DNA of 64,000 bases. It comes from Fodinibacter luteus. Lineage in GTDB: Bacteria; Actinomycetota; Actinomycetes; Actinomycetales; Dermatophilaceae. The notes below the pieces were generated by a model. That model did no database searches. It was not told the DNA's origin and saw only the letters and a program-made list of their open reading frames with translations. The stretch is from NCBI RefSeq assembly GCF_039541575.1, contig NZ_BAABGM010000003.1, forward strand, positions 248,001 through 312,000, written 5' to 3'. A program made the position numbers and the translations under genes. This document shows, piece by piece, positions 1-7,383 of this stretch (position 1 is the first letter of the stretch; every line of letters starts with the position of its first letter).

Positions 1-275
1 CCGGGGTCTTCACCGGCCTCGTCGAGACCCTCGACGAGGCGATCCGCTACCGCCTGGAGACCCCTGGCGTCCACGGCCCGACCGGACCGTGCGTGCTCGC
101 CGGCCCGACGTGCGACAGCGCGGACGTGCTGTACGAGACGACGCCGGTCTCGCTCCCGCTCGCGCTCGCCGAGGGCGACGAGCTGCGCATCCACGCGGCC
201 GGGGCGTACTCCGCGTGCTACTCGACGGTGGGCTTCAACGGGTTCTCGCCCCTGCCGACCGTCATCACGCGCTGA
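1..275 (+). CDS. PLP-dependent decarboxylase of the ornithine/diaminopimelate type, C-terminal fragment
   Basis: Only the last 90 codons or so are in the window (frame beginning at base 3); the gene continues to the left. The motif GPTCDSAD followed by VLYE is the cysteine loop of fold-type III PLP decarboxylases (ornithine, lysine or diaminopimelate decarboxylases with an alanine-racemase-like barrel), where it contributes to substrate binding across the dimer. The tail (AGAYSACYSTVGFNGF) fits the C-terminal beta domain, where an aromatic residue packs on the cofactor. Substrate cannot be decided from this fragment; an ornithine or arginine decarboxylase role is more likely than LysA because of the CDSAD form. 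It converges with the CNNM gene. Family secure, substrate uncertain. Confidence 0.8.
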   Translation, partial: GVFTGLVETLDEAIRYRLETPGVHGPTGPCVLAGPTCDSADVLYETTPVSLPLALAEGDELRIHAAGAYSACYSTVGFNGFSPLPTVITR

Positions 276-336
276 GCGGCGCCGCCGGGGTGCGGCAGGA
301 CGCGCACGATCGGGTCCCACGCGGGCCGTGCGGCGT

Positions 337-351
337 GCGGGGGAGCCCCGC
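337..351. terminator. Short hairpin between convergent genes
   Basis: Six-base perfect G+C stem (GCGGGG / CCCCGC) with a three-base loop in the 97-base gap between the decarboxylase stop and the stop of the convergent CNNM gene. No U-tract is visible, as is usual in this genome. Confidence 0.4.
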
Positions 352-372
352 GTCGTCCCGTGGCGCCCCCAG

Positions 373-1677
373 TCACCCGCCCGGCGCGGTGGGCGGGTGA
401 CCGGCATCCGGCGTGGGGCGGAACGCGACGCGCGTCGGGGCGTGGCGGGCGACGGCGAGGACCTCGACCGTCCACCCCTCGAGGTGCACGACCTCGCCCG
501 GGCCCCGGGGCACCCGGCCGAGCTCGGCCATGACGAGGCCGGAGACGGTCGTGTAGTCCCCCCCGACCCGCTCCGGGAGCTCGATGCCGAGGTCCGGCAG
601 GTCGTGGAGCGGGAAGGTGCCGGGCACGACGACGCCGCCGCCGTCGAGGGGGGCCACGGTGGCCAGGTCGCGGTCGGTCTCGTCGTAGATCTCGCCGACG
701 ACCTCCTCCAGGAGGTCCTCGAGGGTGACGATCCCGTCGGCCTCGCCGTACTCGTCGAGGACGACCGCGAGCTGCTGGCGCTCGGTCTTGAAGCGGTGGA
801 GGGCGTCGGCGACCCGCATCGTGTCGGGGACGTAGAGCGCCGGGGTCGCGACCGAGGAGACGGGCTCGTCGCCACCGCGGTGGACGTTCGACCAGTGGAC
901 CACCCCGACGACGTGGTCGAGGTGGTGGCGCCGGGTGACCGGGGCCCTCGAGTACCCGGCCTCGGCGAGCGCCTCGAGCGCCTGGGAGGCCGACAGGTCG
1001 GCGTCGAGGGTGAAGACCGAGCCGCGGGGCACCATGACCTGCCGCAGCAGCCGGGTGTCGATCTCGAGCGCCCCGGTGAGGATCTCGCGCTGCTCGGCGT
1101 GGAGCATGCCGTGGCTCACGACGAGGTCGCGCAGCTCCTCGCGGGTCATCGCCGGCCCCGACGCGCCCGGGGTGATCCCGAAGAGGCGCACGACGGCGTT
1201 GCTCGCCGCGCCGAGGAGCGCGACGACCGGTCGTGACAGGCGCGAGACGAGGTCGATCGGGCCGGCCGCCACGAGTGCCCACGGCAGGGCGCGCTGCATC
1301 GCGACCCGCTTCGGGGCGAGCTCACCGAGGACGAGCGTGACGAAGGTGAGCACGAGGGTCACGCCCGCGACCGCGACCGCCTCCGCGGCCCCCCCGAGGG
1401 GGGACAGGTACGGCACGAGGGGTTCGGCGAGCGAGACGGCGGCCGCCGCCGAGGCGAGGAAGCCGGCGAGCGTGATCCCGATCTGGATCGTCGCGAGGAA
1501 GCGGTTGGGGTCGCGCGCGAGGCGCACCAGGCGCAGGGTCCGGGGCGTCCCCTCGCGCTCGAGCTGCGCCAGCTGCCCCTCCCGGAGCGAGACGAGGGCC
1601 ATCTCGCTGCCGGCGAAGGCCGCGTTGAGAAGCACGAGCAGGCCGACGAGCGCGAGGTTCGTCCAGTAACCGTCCAC
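373..1677 (-). CDS. CNNM/CorC (HlyC) family membrane protein with DUF21 and CBS domains
   Basis: 434 residues. The N-terminal DUF21 domain has about four membrane segments (residues 1-180; it opens with a hydrophobic helix followed by GSEMALVS). A cytosolic CBS pair (about 200-330) and a C-terminal CorC/HlyC domain (about 345-425) follow. The family covers CNNM-like magnesium/cobalt exporters long annotated as hemolysins; a hemolytic role is not implied. The start is GTG at 1677, with a GGGGAGGGG ribosome site just upstream on the minus strand. In many actinobacteria two such genes are adjacent; here only one is present. Ion specificity is inferred from the family. Confidence 0.9.
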   Translation of the reverse strand: MDGYWTNLALVGLLVLLNAAFAGSEMALVSLREGQLAQLEREGTPRTLRLVRLARDPNRFLATIQIGITLAGFLASAAAAVSLAEPLVPYLSPLGGAAEAVAVAGVTLVLTFVTLVLGELAPKRVAMQRALPWALVAAGPIDLVSRLSRPVVALLGAASNAVVRLFGITPGASGPAMTREELRDLVVSHGMLHAEQREILTGALEIDTRLLRQVMVPRGSVFTLDADLSASQALEALAEAGYSRAPVTRRHHLDHVVGVVHWSNVHRGGDEPVSSVATPALYVPDTMRVADALHRFKTERQQLAVVLDEYGEADGIVTLEDLLEEVVGEIYDETDRDLATVAPLDGGGVVVPGTFPLHDLPDLGIELPERVGGDYTTVSGLVMAELGRVPRGPGEVVHLEGWTVEVLAVARHAPTRVAFRPTPDAGHPPTAPGG

Positions 1678-1906
1678 GGCCCCTCCCCGTCGTCAGGCTG
1701 CGACGAGGGGACGCGTGCGCCCCTGCTCTTCGGGCGACGAGGTCGTCGTCGGGTCGCCGCCCGTCGGGCGTCGGTGGGTGAGGAGGTGCACGGGATGGCC
1801 GTCGGGGTCCATGGCTCTCTCGGGTCGGGGATGGTCGGGGGGGAACGCACGACCGCACGGGACGGTTCCGACCGCGGATGCCGGGAACACCAGGGCCGCC
1901 GCCTAA

Positions 1907-1927
1907 GTTGAGTCAGGTGAACGCAAG
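1907..1927. promoter_or_regulatory. HAIR operator 1 (HspR site), upstream of dnaK
   Basis: GTTGAGT, seven bases, ACGCAAG: two mismatches to the known HspR consensus CTTGAGT-N7-ACTCAAG. It overlaps a possible minus-10 hexamer TAAGTT (1904-1909). Confidence 0.85.
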
Positions 1928-1942
1928 TTTCGGGCGGCCGGT

Positions 1943-1972
1943 TTGCTCAGGACACCTCGCCCGGCCTACCGT
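1943..1972 (+). promoter_or_regulatory. Likely dnaK promoter
   Basis: TTGCTC (1943-1948), 18 bases, TACCGT (1967-1972). The minus-10 overlaps HAIR operator 2, so HspR bound there would block RNA polymerase. The predicted transcript starts near 1979, giving a leader of about 42 bases before the AAGGAG ribosome site. Confidence 0.6.
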
Positions 1973-1990
1973 GAGTCCCGAGCACTCAAC
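1970..1990. promoter_or_regulatory. HAIR operator 2 (HspR site), upstream of dnaK
   Basis: CGTGAGT, seven bases, ACTCAAC. It lies exactly 63 bases after operator 1 (about six helical turns), so two HspR dimers could bind the same face of the DNA. Confidence 0.85.
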
Positions 1991-2020
1991 CACAGGACGA
2001 GAACCCAAGGAGCAACCCCC

Positions 2021-3913
2021 ATGGCCCGTGCAGTCGGCATCGACCTCGGCACCACCAACAGCGCCGTCGCCGTCCTCGAGGGCGGCGAGCCCACCATCAT
2101 CGCGAACGCCGAGGGCGGGCGGACCACCCCGTCGGTCGTCGCCTTCTCCAAGGGCGGCGAGGTGCTCGTCGGGGAGATCGCGAAGCGCCAGGCCGTGACG
2201 AACGCCGAGCGCACGCTGCGCTCGGTCAAGCGCCACATGGGCACCGACTGGCGCTCCGACGACATCGACGGCAAGAAGTACAACGCCCAGGAGATCAGCG
2301 CGCGGATCCTCCAGAAGCTCAAGCGCGACGCGGAGTCCTACCTCGGCGAGACCGTGACCGACGCCGTCATCACCGTCCCCGCCTACTTCGACGACCACGA
2401 GCGCCAGGCCACGAAGGAGGCCGGCGAGATCGCGGGGCTCAACGTCCTGCGCATCGTCAACGAGCCCACCGCGGCCGCGCTCGCCTACGGCCTGGACAAG
2501 GGCAGGGAGGACGAGCTCATCCTCGTCTTCGACCTCGGCGGTGGCACCTTCGACGTCTCGCTCCTCGAGGTCGGCAAGGACCCGGAGGACGGCTTCTCGA
2601 CGATCCAGGTCAAGGCGACCTCGGGCGACAACAAGCTCGGCGGCGACGACTGGGACGAGCGGGTCGTCGGCCACCTGCTCACCGTGGTGAAGAACTCCTC
2701 GGGCGTCGACCTCGCCAAGGACAAGATCGCGATGCAGCGCCTGCGCGACGCCGCCGAGCAGGCGAAGAAGGAGCTGTCGTCGGCCTCGAGCACGAACATC
2801 TCCCTCCAGTACCTCTCGATGTCCGAGAACGGCCCGATCCACCTCGACGAGACGCTCACCCGCGCCCAGTTCGAGCAGATGACCAAGGACCTCCTCGACC
2901 GCACGAAGCAGCCCTTCCAGAACGTCATCAAGGACGCCGGCATCTCGCTGTCCGACATCGACCACGTCGTGCTCGTCGGCGGCTCCACCCGGATGCCGGC
3001 CGTGAGCGCCGTCGTCAAGGAGCTCACCGGCGGCAAGGAGCCGAACAAGGGCGTCAACCCCGACGAGGTCGTCGCGCTCGGCGCGTCGCTGCAGGCCGGT
3101 GTCCTCAAGGGCGAGCGCAAGGACGTCCTGCTCATCGACGTCACCCCGCTCTCGCTCGGCATCGAGACCAAGGGCGGCCTGTTCACCAAGCTCATCGAGC
3201 GCAACACGGCCATCCCGACCAAGCGCAGCGAGGTCTTCTCGACGGCCGAGGACAACCAGCCCTCGGTGCTCATCCAGGTCTTCCAGGGCGAGCGCGAGAT
3301 CGCGCAGCAGAACAAGCCGCTCGGCACCTTCGAGCTCTCGGGCATCGCCCCGGCACCCCGCGGCGTGCCGCAGATCGAGGTGACCTTCGACATCGACGCG
3401 AACGGCATCGTCCACGTCACGGCGAAGGACCGGGGCACCGGCAAGGAGCAGAAGATCACCATCTCCGGCGGGTCGGCCCTGTCGAAGGAGGAGATCGAGC
3501 GGATGGTCAAGGACGCCGAGGCGCACGCCGAGGAGGACCGCGTCCGCCGCGAGGAGACCGAGACCCGCAACATGGGCGAGTCGCTCGTCTTCTCCACGGA
3601 GAAGTTCCTCGCCGAGTCGGGCGACAAGGTGAGCCCCGAGCTGCGCACGCCCGTCGACGAGGCCCTGACGGCCCTCAAGGACGCGGTCAAGCCGGACTCG
3701 GGCGCCTCCAAGGACGACATCCAGGCCAAGATCGACACGCTCAACGCGAAGTCCCAGGACATGGGTGCGGCGATGTACGCCGCGGCGGCCGAGCAGGGCG
3801 AGTCCGGCGACGTCCCCGGCGCCGAGTCGACCGACTCCCAGCCGGCGCCCGACGCGGGTGACGACGACGTCGTCGACGCCGAGGTGGTCGAGGACGACGA
3901 GGACAAGAAGTGA
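2021..3913 (+). CDS. dnaK: Chaperone DnaK (Hsp70)
   Basis: 630 residues. The nucleotide-binding domain starts with the phosphate-1 loop GIDLGTTNS (residues 6-14) and extends to about 365; the substrate-binding domain follows, with a helical lid and a disordered acidic tail ending DDEDKK. It unfolds and refolds client proteins in an ATP cycle driven by DnaJ and GrpE. The ATG at 2021 is chosen over in-frame upstream codons because AAGGAG lies ten bases before it and the protein then starts at the conserved MARAVGID. It is first in the dnaK-grpE-dnaJ-hspR operon and its stop overlaps the grpE start by four bases. Heat-induced through loss of HspR repression at two HAIR sites. Confidence 0.98.
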   Translation: MARAVGIDLGTTNSAVAVLEGGEPTIIANAEGGRTTPSVVAFSKGGEVLVGEIAKRQAVTNAERTLRSVKRHMGTDWRSDDIDGKKYNAQEISARILQKLKRDAESYLGETVTDAVITVPAYFDDHERQATKEAGEIAGLNVLRIVNEPTAAALAYGLDKGREDELILVFDLGGGTFDVSLLEVGKDPEDGFSTIQVKATSGDNKLGGDDWDERVVGHLLTVVKNSSGVDLAKDKIAMQRLRDAAEQAKKELSSASSTNISLQYLSMSENGPIHLDETLTRAQFEQMTKDLLDRTKQPFQNVIKDAGISLSDIDHVVLVGGSTRMPAVSAVVKELTGGKEPNKGVNPDEVVALGASLQAGVLKGERKDVLLIDVTPLSLGIETKGGLFTKLIERNTAIPTKRSEVFSTAEDNQPSVLIQVFQGEREIAQQNKPLGTFELSGIAPAPRGVPQIEVTFDIDANGIVHVTAKDRGTGKEQKITISGGSALSKEEIERMVKDAEAHAEEDRVRREETETRNMGESLVFSTEKFLAESGDKVSPELRTPVDEALTALKDAVKPDSGASKDDIQAKIDTLNAKSQDMGAAMYAAAAEQGESGDVPGAESTDSQPAPDAGDDDVVDAEVVEDDEDKK

Positions 3914-4614
3914 CCGAGCCCCACGACCCCGGGATGCCGCGCGGCGGCACCGGGTCCGAGGACCCCGTCGTCCCGGACCCGACCCCCGACGACGCGATCA
4001 ACACCGAGTCGGTCAACGACGGCGAGGAGGTGGCTCCGGCCCAGTCCGGGGCCACCCCCGCCGGGGCCGCCCCCGCCGGGGCCGCCCCCGCCGGGGCGGC
4101 CGGCGACGAGAGCCCGGGCGCCGACACGGCATCCGAGCACATCGCAGCGGATGCCGGTGCGCCCCACCCGGACTCGGTGCTCGCGGCCGAGCGGCTCGGT
4201 GACCTCCAGCGGCTCCAGGCCGAGTACGTCAACTACAAGCGGCGGGTCGACCGCGACCGCGCGCTCATGCAGGAGCGGGCCGTGCGCGACGTCCTCGAGT
4301 CGGTGCTGCCGGTGCTCGACGACATCCAGGCCGCCCGAGATCACGGCGACCTCGTCGACGGGCCGTTCGCGGCCATCGCCGACAAGCTCGAGGCGACCCT
4401 CGGCAAGTACGGCCTCGAGCGCTTCGGCGGCCGGGGCGAGGCGTTCGACCCCATGCAGCACGAGGCCCTCATGCACACGCCGTGGCCGGAGGGCGACGAC
4501 GACCTCCCGACCGACGCGGCATCCACGACCATCGTCACGGTGCTCCAGCCCGGCTACCGTGCGGGGGAGCAGGTGCTGCGCCCCGCCCGCGTCGCGGTCG
4601 CCGACCCGGCCTGA
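3910..4614 (+). CDS. grpE: Nucleotide exchange factor GrpE
   Basis: 234 residues from a GTG that overlaps the dnaK stop (GTGA). GrpE dimers release ADP from DnaK and act as a thermosensor. The first 75 or so residues are a disordered acidic, Pro/Ala-rich extension containing a PAGAA repeat; the long dimer helix and the beta-wing domain follow from about residue 90, with family motifs such as LQAEYVNYKRR and a typical C-terminal V-x-V-L-QPGY segment. The extension makes the protein longer than the roughly 200-residue E. coli form, which is usual for actinobacteria. Translation is probably coupled to dnaK. Confidence 0.95.
   Translation: MTEPHDPGMPRGGTGSEDPVVPDPTPDDAINTESVNDGEEVAPAQSGATPAGAAPAGAAPAGAAGDESPGADTASEHIAADAGAPHPDSVLAAERLGDLQRLQAEYVNYKRRVDRDRALMQERAVRDVLESVLPVLDDIQAARDHGDLVDGPFAAIADKLEATLGKYGLERFGGRGEAFDPMQHEALMHTPWPEGDDDLPTDAASTTIVTVLQPGYRAGEQVLRPARVAVADPA
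4045..4099 (+). repeat. 15-base tandem repeat inside grpE
   Basis: Nearly four units of a 15-base G+C-only repeat encode the PAGAA pentapeptides in the GrpE N-terminal tail. The array is in frame, so length changes would add or remove whole pentapeptides. Confidence 0.8.
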
Positions 4615-4626
4615 GACGGGCGACCA

Positions 4627-4682
4627 GCACCGCACGACCGCACGACGACCCGCACCGCACGACCGCACGACGACCCGCACCG
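4627..4682 (+). repeat. 25-base tandem duplication between grpE and dnaJ
   Basis: Two identical 25-base units (4627-4651 and 4652-4676) plus six bases of a third fill most of the 90-base grpE-dnaJ spacer. Non-coding; it increases the distance between two genes usually tightly linked. Confidence 0.85.
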
Positions 4683-4704
4683 AGGCACCGAGAGGAGGGG
4701 CCCG

Positions 4705-5742
4705 ATGGCCAGCCAGGACTGGTTCGAGAAGGACTTCTACGCGATCCTCGGGGTCCCCCAGGACGCCGACCAGGCCGCGATCAAGAAGGCCTACCGGCGC
4801 CTCGCCCGCAAGCACCACCCCGACCAGAACGCCGGCGACACCGCGGCCGAGCAGCGCTTCAAGGACGTCGGTGAGGCCCACGCGGTGCTGTCCGACCCGA
4901 AGCAGCGCGAGGAGTACGACGCGATCCGGCAGATGGCGCACGGCGGCGCCCGCTTCCGGGCGGGCGGTCCCGGCGCCGGTGGCTTCGAGGACGTCTTCTC
5001 CGCGTTCGGGGGAGGCGGCGGCCAGCGGGTGCGCTTCTCGACCGGTGGCCCGGGTGGTGCGGGCGCCGGCCAGCCCGACCTCGACGACCTGCTCGCCCAG
5101 ATGTTCGGCGGTGGCGCGGGCGCGACCGGAGGGCCCCGTGCGGCCCGCGGCGGCGACCCCTTCTCCGGGTTCGGGGCCCCCCGCGGCCCGCGACCCGGAG
5201 CCGACGTCCAGGCCCGCACGACCCTGAGCTTCCGCGACGCCGTCGAGGGGGCGACGGTCACCCTGACGACGGCCGAGGGGCGCCGGATCACGACTAAGAT
5301 CCCGGCCGGGGTCAAGGACGGGCAGCGGATCCGGCTGCGCGGCAAGGGCGCTGAGGGAGATCCCGGGGCGCCCAAGGGCGACCTCATCCTCACGGTCACC
5401 GTCGACAAGCACCCGGTCTTCGGCCGCGACGGCGACAACCTCACCGTCGACCTGCCCGTCACCTTCGCCGAGGCCGTCCTCGGGGCGACGGTGTCGGTCC
5501 CGACGCTCGACGGCACCCCGGTGCGCGTCAAGGTGGCCCCGGGCACTCCGAGCGGGCGGGTGCTGCGGGTCAAGGGCCGGGGGGTCGCAGGACGCCACGG
5601 CGCGGGTGACCTCCTCGCGAAGGTCACCGTCATCGTGCCGCAGCGCCTCACCGACGCCGGCCGCGAGGCCGTCGAGGTCCTCCAGGCGGAGGAAGCAGGC
5701 GTCGACCCGCGGGCCGGGCTGTTCGAGCAGGCCACGAGCTGA
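4705..5742 (+). CDS. dnaJ: DnaJ-type co-chaperone without a zinc finger
   Basis: 345 residues. The J-domain covers residues 9-75 with the DnaK-activating HPD at 38-40. A Gly/Phe-rich segment (about 80-165) follows, then the two beta-sandwich client-binding domains (about 170-330). There is no CxxCxGxG repeat and no cysteine at all, so this is a class B (CbpA-like) J-protein although it sits in the dnaK operon where many actinobacteria carry a zinc-finger DnaJ. It presents clients to DnaK and stimulates ATP hydrolysis. GAGAGGAGGGG precedes the ATG. HspR follows 11 bases downstream, the usual operon order. Confidence 0.93.
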   Translation: MASQDWFEKDFYAILGVPQDADQAAIKKAYRRLARKHHPDQNAGDTAAEQRFKDVGEAHAVLSDPKQREEYDAIRQMAHGGARFRAGGPGAGGFEDVFSAFGGGGGQRVRFSTGGPGGAGAGQPDLDDLLAQMFGGGAGATGGPRAARGGDPFSGFGAPRGPRPGADVQARTTLSFRDAVEGATVTLTTAEGRRITTKIPAGVKDGQRIRLRGKGAEGDPGAPKGDLILTVTVDKHPVFGRDGDNLTVDLPVTFAEAVLGATVSVPTLDGTPVRVKVAPGTPSGRVLRVKGRGVAGRHGAGDLLAKVTVIVPQRLTDAGREAVEVLQAEEAGVDPRAGLFEQATS

Positions 5743-5753
5743 GGCCATCGGCC

Positions 5754-6212
5754 ATGACGTCGATCCACTACGCGGCCTTCAGCCCCGACGACGACACCCC
5801 GGTGTTCGTCATCTCCGTCGCCGCCGAGCTCGCCGGCATGCACGCGCAGACGCTGCGGCAGTACGACCGGCTCGGCCTCGTCACCCCGTCACGCACCCGC
5901 GGCGGGGGGCGGCGGTACTCCCAGCGCGACGTCGCCCTCCTCCGCGAGGTGCAGCGGCTCTCGCAGGAGGAGGGCATCTCGCTGCCGGGCATCGCGCGCA
6001 TCCTCGACCTCGAGAACGAGGTCTCGGCGCTGCGTTCGCGGGTGTCCGAGCTCACCGCCGAGCTCGAGGCCCTGCGCGCGTCCTCGGGCCGCACGGCCCG
6101 CGTGTTCTCGGTCTCCCCGAGCGGTGACGTCTACGCCGCGCGGCTCGGTGAGCGCCCGCGGCACGGGCGCTCGCAGGCCCTCGTCATCTGGAGCCCGGGC
6201 CGCCGGGACTGA
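5754..6212 (+). CDS. hspR: Heat-shock repressor HspR (MerR family)
   Basis: 152 residues. A MerR-type winged helix-turn-helix occupies about 17-85 (TLRQYDRLGLVTPSRT is the recognition region), then a short coiled coil (about 88-110) and a basic C-terminal tail. HspR binds HAIR inverted repeats, usually with DnaK as co-repressor, so its own operon and clpB are derepressed when DnaK is titrated by unfolded proteins. Three HAIR sites in this window (two before dnaK, one before clpB) agree with this. It is last in the operon; a strong hairpin lies 156 bases downstream. Confidence 0.95.
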   Translation: MTSIHYAAFSPDDDTPVFVISVAAELAGMHAQTLRQYDRLGLVTPSRTRGGGRRYSQRDVALLREVQRLSQEEGISLPGIARILDLENEVSALRSRVSELTAELEALRASSGRTARVFSVSPSGDVYAARLGERPRHGRSQALVIWSPGRRD

Positions 6213-6367
6213 GCCCCGTCCGGCCGGGCCTGAACCGGATGCCGTTCACGCTCACCGCGCGGTCGACGCATCGGCATCGGGCCGCGCCACCGGAACCGCC
6301 GGCGCGCACCGTGGGAGGGCGACGGCATCCGGCGGAGGCACCGACCCGTTGCACATCACCCACACGA

Positions 6368-6397
6368 CCCACGCGCGGGACCGCCCCCGCGCGTGGG
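6368..6397. terminator. Bidirectional terminator between hspR and the TspO-like gene
   Basis: Perfect 12-bp stem (CCCACGCGCGGG / CCCGCGCGTGGG) with a six-base loop. The flanks carry motifs shared with the palindromes at 14132 and 28105: TTGCACATCACCCAC on the left (6352-6366) and, on the minus strand, ACTGATGGCAC on the right, which includes the stop codon of the convergent gene. Confidence 0.8.
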
Positions 6398-6407
6398 TGG
6401 AGTGCCA

Positions 6408-7205
6408 TCAGTCGGGGAGGCGGGCGTGGGTGCGCCCCGCGGCGCCGAGCACGACGACGGCGGCGGCGACCGCGGCGACCCCGACGAGCAGCGAGCGTGG
6501 CTCGTCGGTGACCCGGCCCCAGGCGATCCAGCCCAGTCCCCAGGCCATCGCGCCGGCGACGGCCCACCGACCGCCGAGTCGGCGCGCGAGGAGCACGCCG
6601 ACCCCGGCCGCGACGGCGACGACGGCGACCGCCACGAGCTGCGCGGCGTACCCGCCGGGGTCGACCCCGCTCGAGACGAACGCCGCGGTGACGTTGGCGC
6701 AGGCGGCGACGGCGACCCACCCGAGGTAGAGCCCGAACGTGCCGTCGACGACGACGGTCTCGACGTGCCCGTAGGACGGCACCTCCTCGAGCCGGCGCAC
6801 GAGCACCCCGAGGGTCGCGACGAGCCCCGCCATGACGAGCACGCTGACCCAGATCCAGCCCTGCTGCGTCACGAGCAGCCATGCGGCGTTGAGCACCATG
6901 GATGCCGCGACGAGCCACCCGATCGCCCGGTGCCGCCGGTCCGTGGCCTGCTCGGGGAGCCACTGCCACACCGTGTACGCGGCGAGGCCGAGGTAGATCG
7001 GGGTCCAGATCGTGAAGGCCGGTCCGGCGGGGGCGAGGAGCGTCGCGTCCGCGGCGAGGGCCCCTCCCGAGGACTCCTCGACCCGGGTACCGATCACCCC
7101 GACACCGACGAGCGTGCCGACGACGCAGAGGAGCTCGGCGAGGGTCACGCCGACCTGCCGCAACCGGTCCGAGGGCTGCACGGCCGGCCTCGTCAGCGTG
7201 CTCAT
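6408..7205 (-). CDS. TspO/MBR-like tryptophan-rich membrane protein
   Basis: 265 residues from the ATG at 7205; an in-frame longer form from 7265 exists but adds only a polar stretch. About eight hydrophobic segments are visible. Residues near 55-75 (PAFTIWTPIYLGLAAY then TVWQ) and several Trp pairs resemble the TspO/MBR 'tryptophan-rich sensory protein' family, which binds tetrapyrroles and other hydrophobic ligands; this version is longer than the 160-residue core. It converges with hspR across a shared terminator. Family call moderate, ligand unknown. Confidence 0.65.
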   Translation of the reverse strand: MSTLTRPAVQPSDRLRQVGVTLAELLCVVGTLVGVGVIGTRVEESSGGALAADATLLAPAGPAFTIWTPIYLGLAAYTVWQWLPEQATDRRHRAIGWLVAASMVLNAAWLLVTQQGWIWVSVLVMAGLVATLGVLVRRLEEVPSYGHVETVVVDGTFGLYLGWVAVAACANVTAAFVSSGVDPGGYAAQLVAVAVVAVAAGVGVLLARRLGGRWAVAGAMAWGLGWIAWGRVTDEPRSLLVGVAAVAAAVVVLGAAGRTHARLPD

Positions 7206-7383
7206 GCCGCCATTGGACCACGCGGCGGACGGATCCGGCCGGGGCCGTTTCGTGCCGTCGAGCAACCGGCGCGCGGCGGGCCTAGCACACGGGGTACAGG
7301 TTCTGGGGTTATCGTGCCGGGGTCACGGTGTGCGTCCCGAGGGACGGACCCGAGCCGTGACCTGCCGAGAAAGAGACGTGAGG

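Larger units (their letters stand above)
1678..2020. other. 343-base control region of dnaK and of the CNNM gene
   Basis: No gene is supported. The right part (1904-2012) holds two HAIR operators, a promoter and the dnaK ribosome site, listed separately. The left 220 bases should hold the leftward promoter of the CNNM gene; I could not assign a convincing hexamer pair there. Confidence 0.6.

Noticed and set aside
2485..5748. A minus-strand frame of more than 1000 codons opposite dnaK, grpE and dnaJ
   Set aside because: Antisense shadow of the chaperone operon; its translation is low-complexity Arg/Ser/Pro with no domain.
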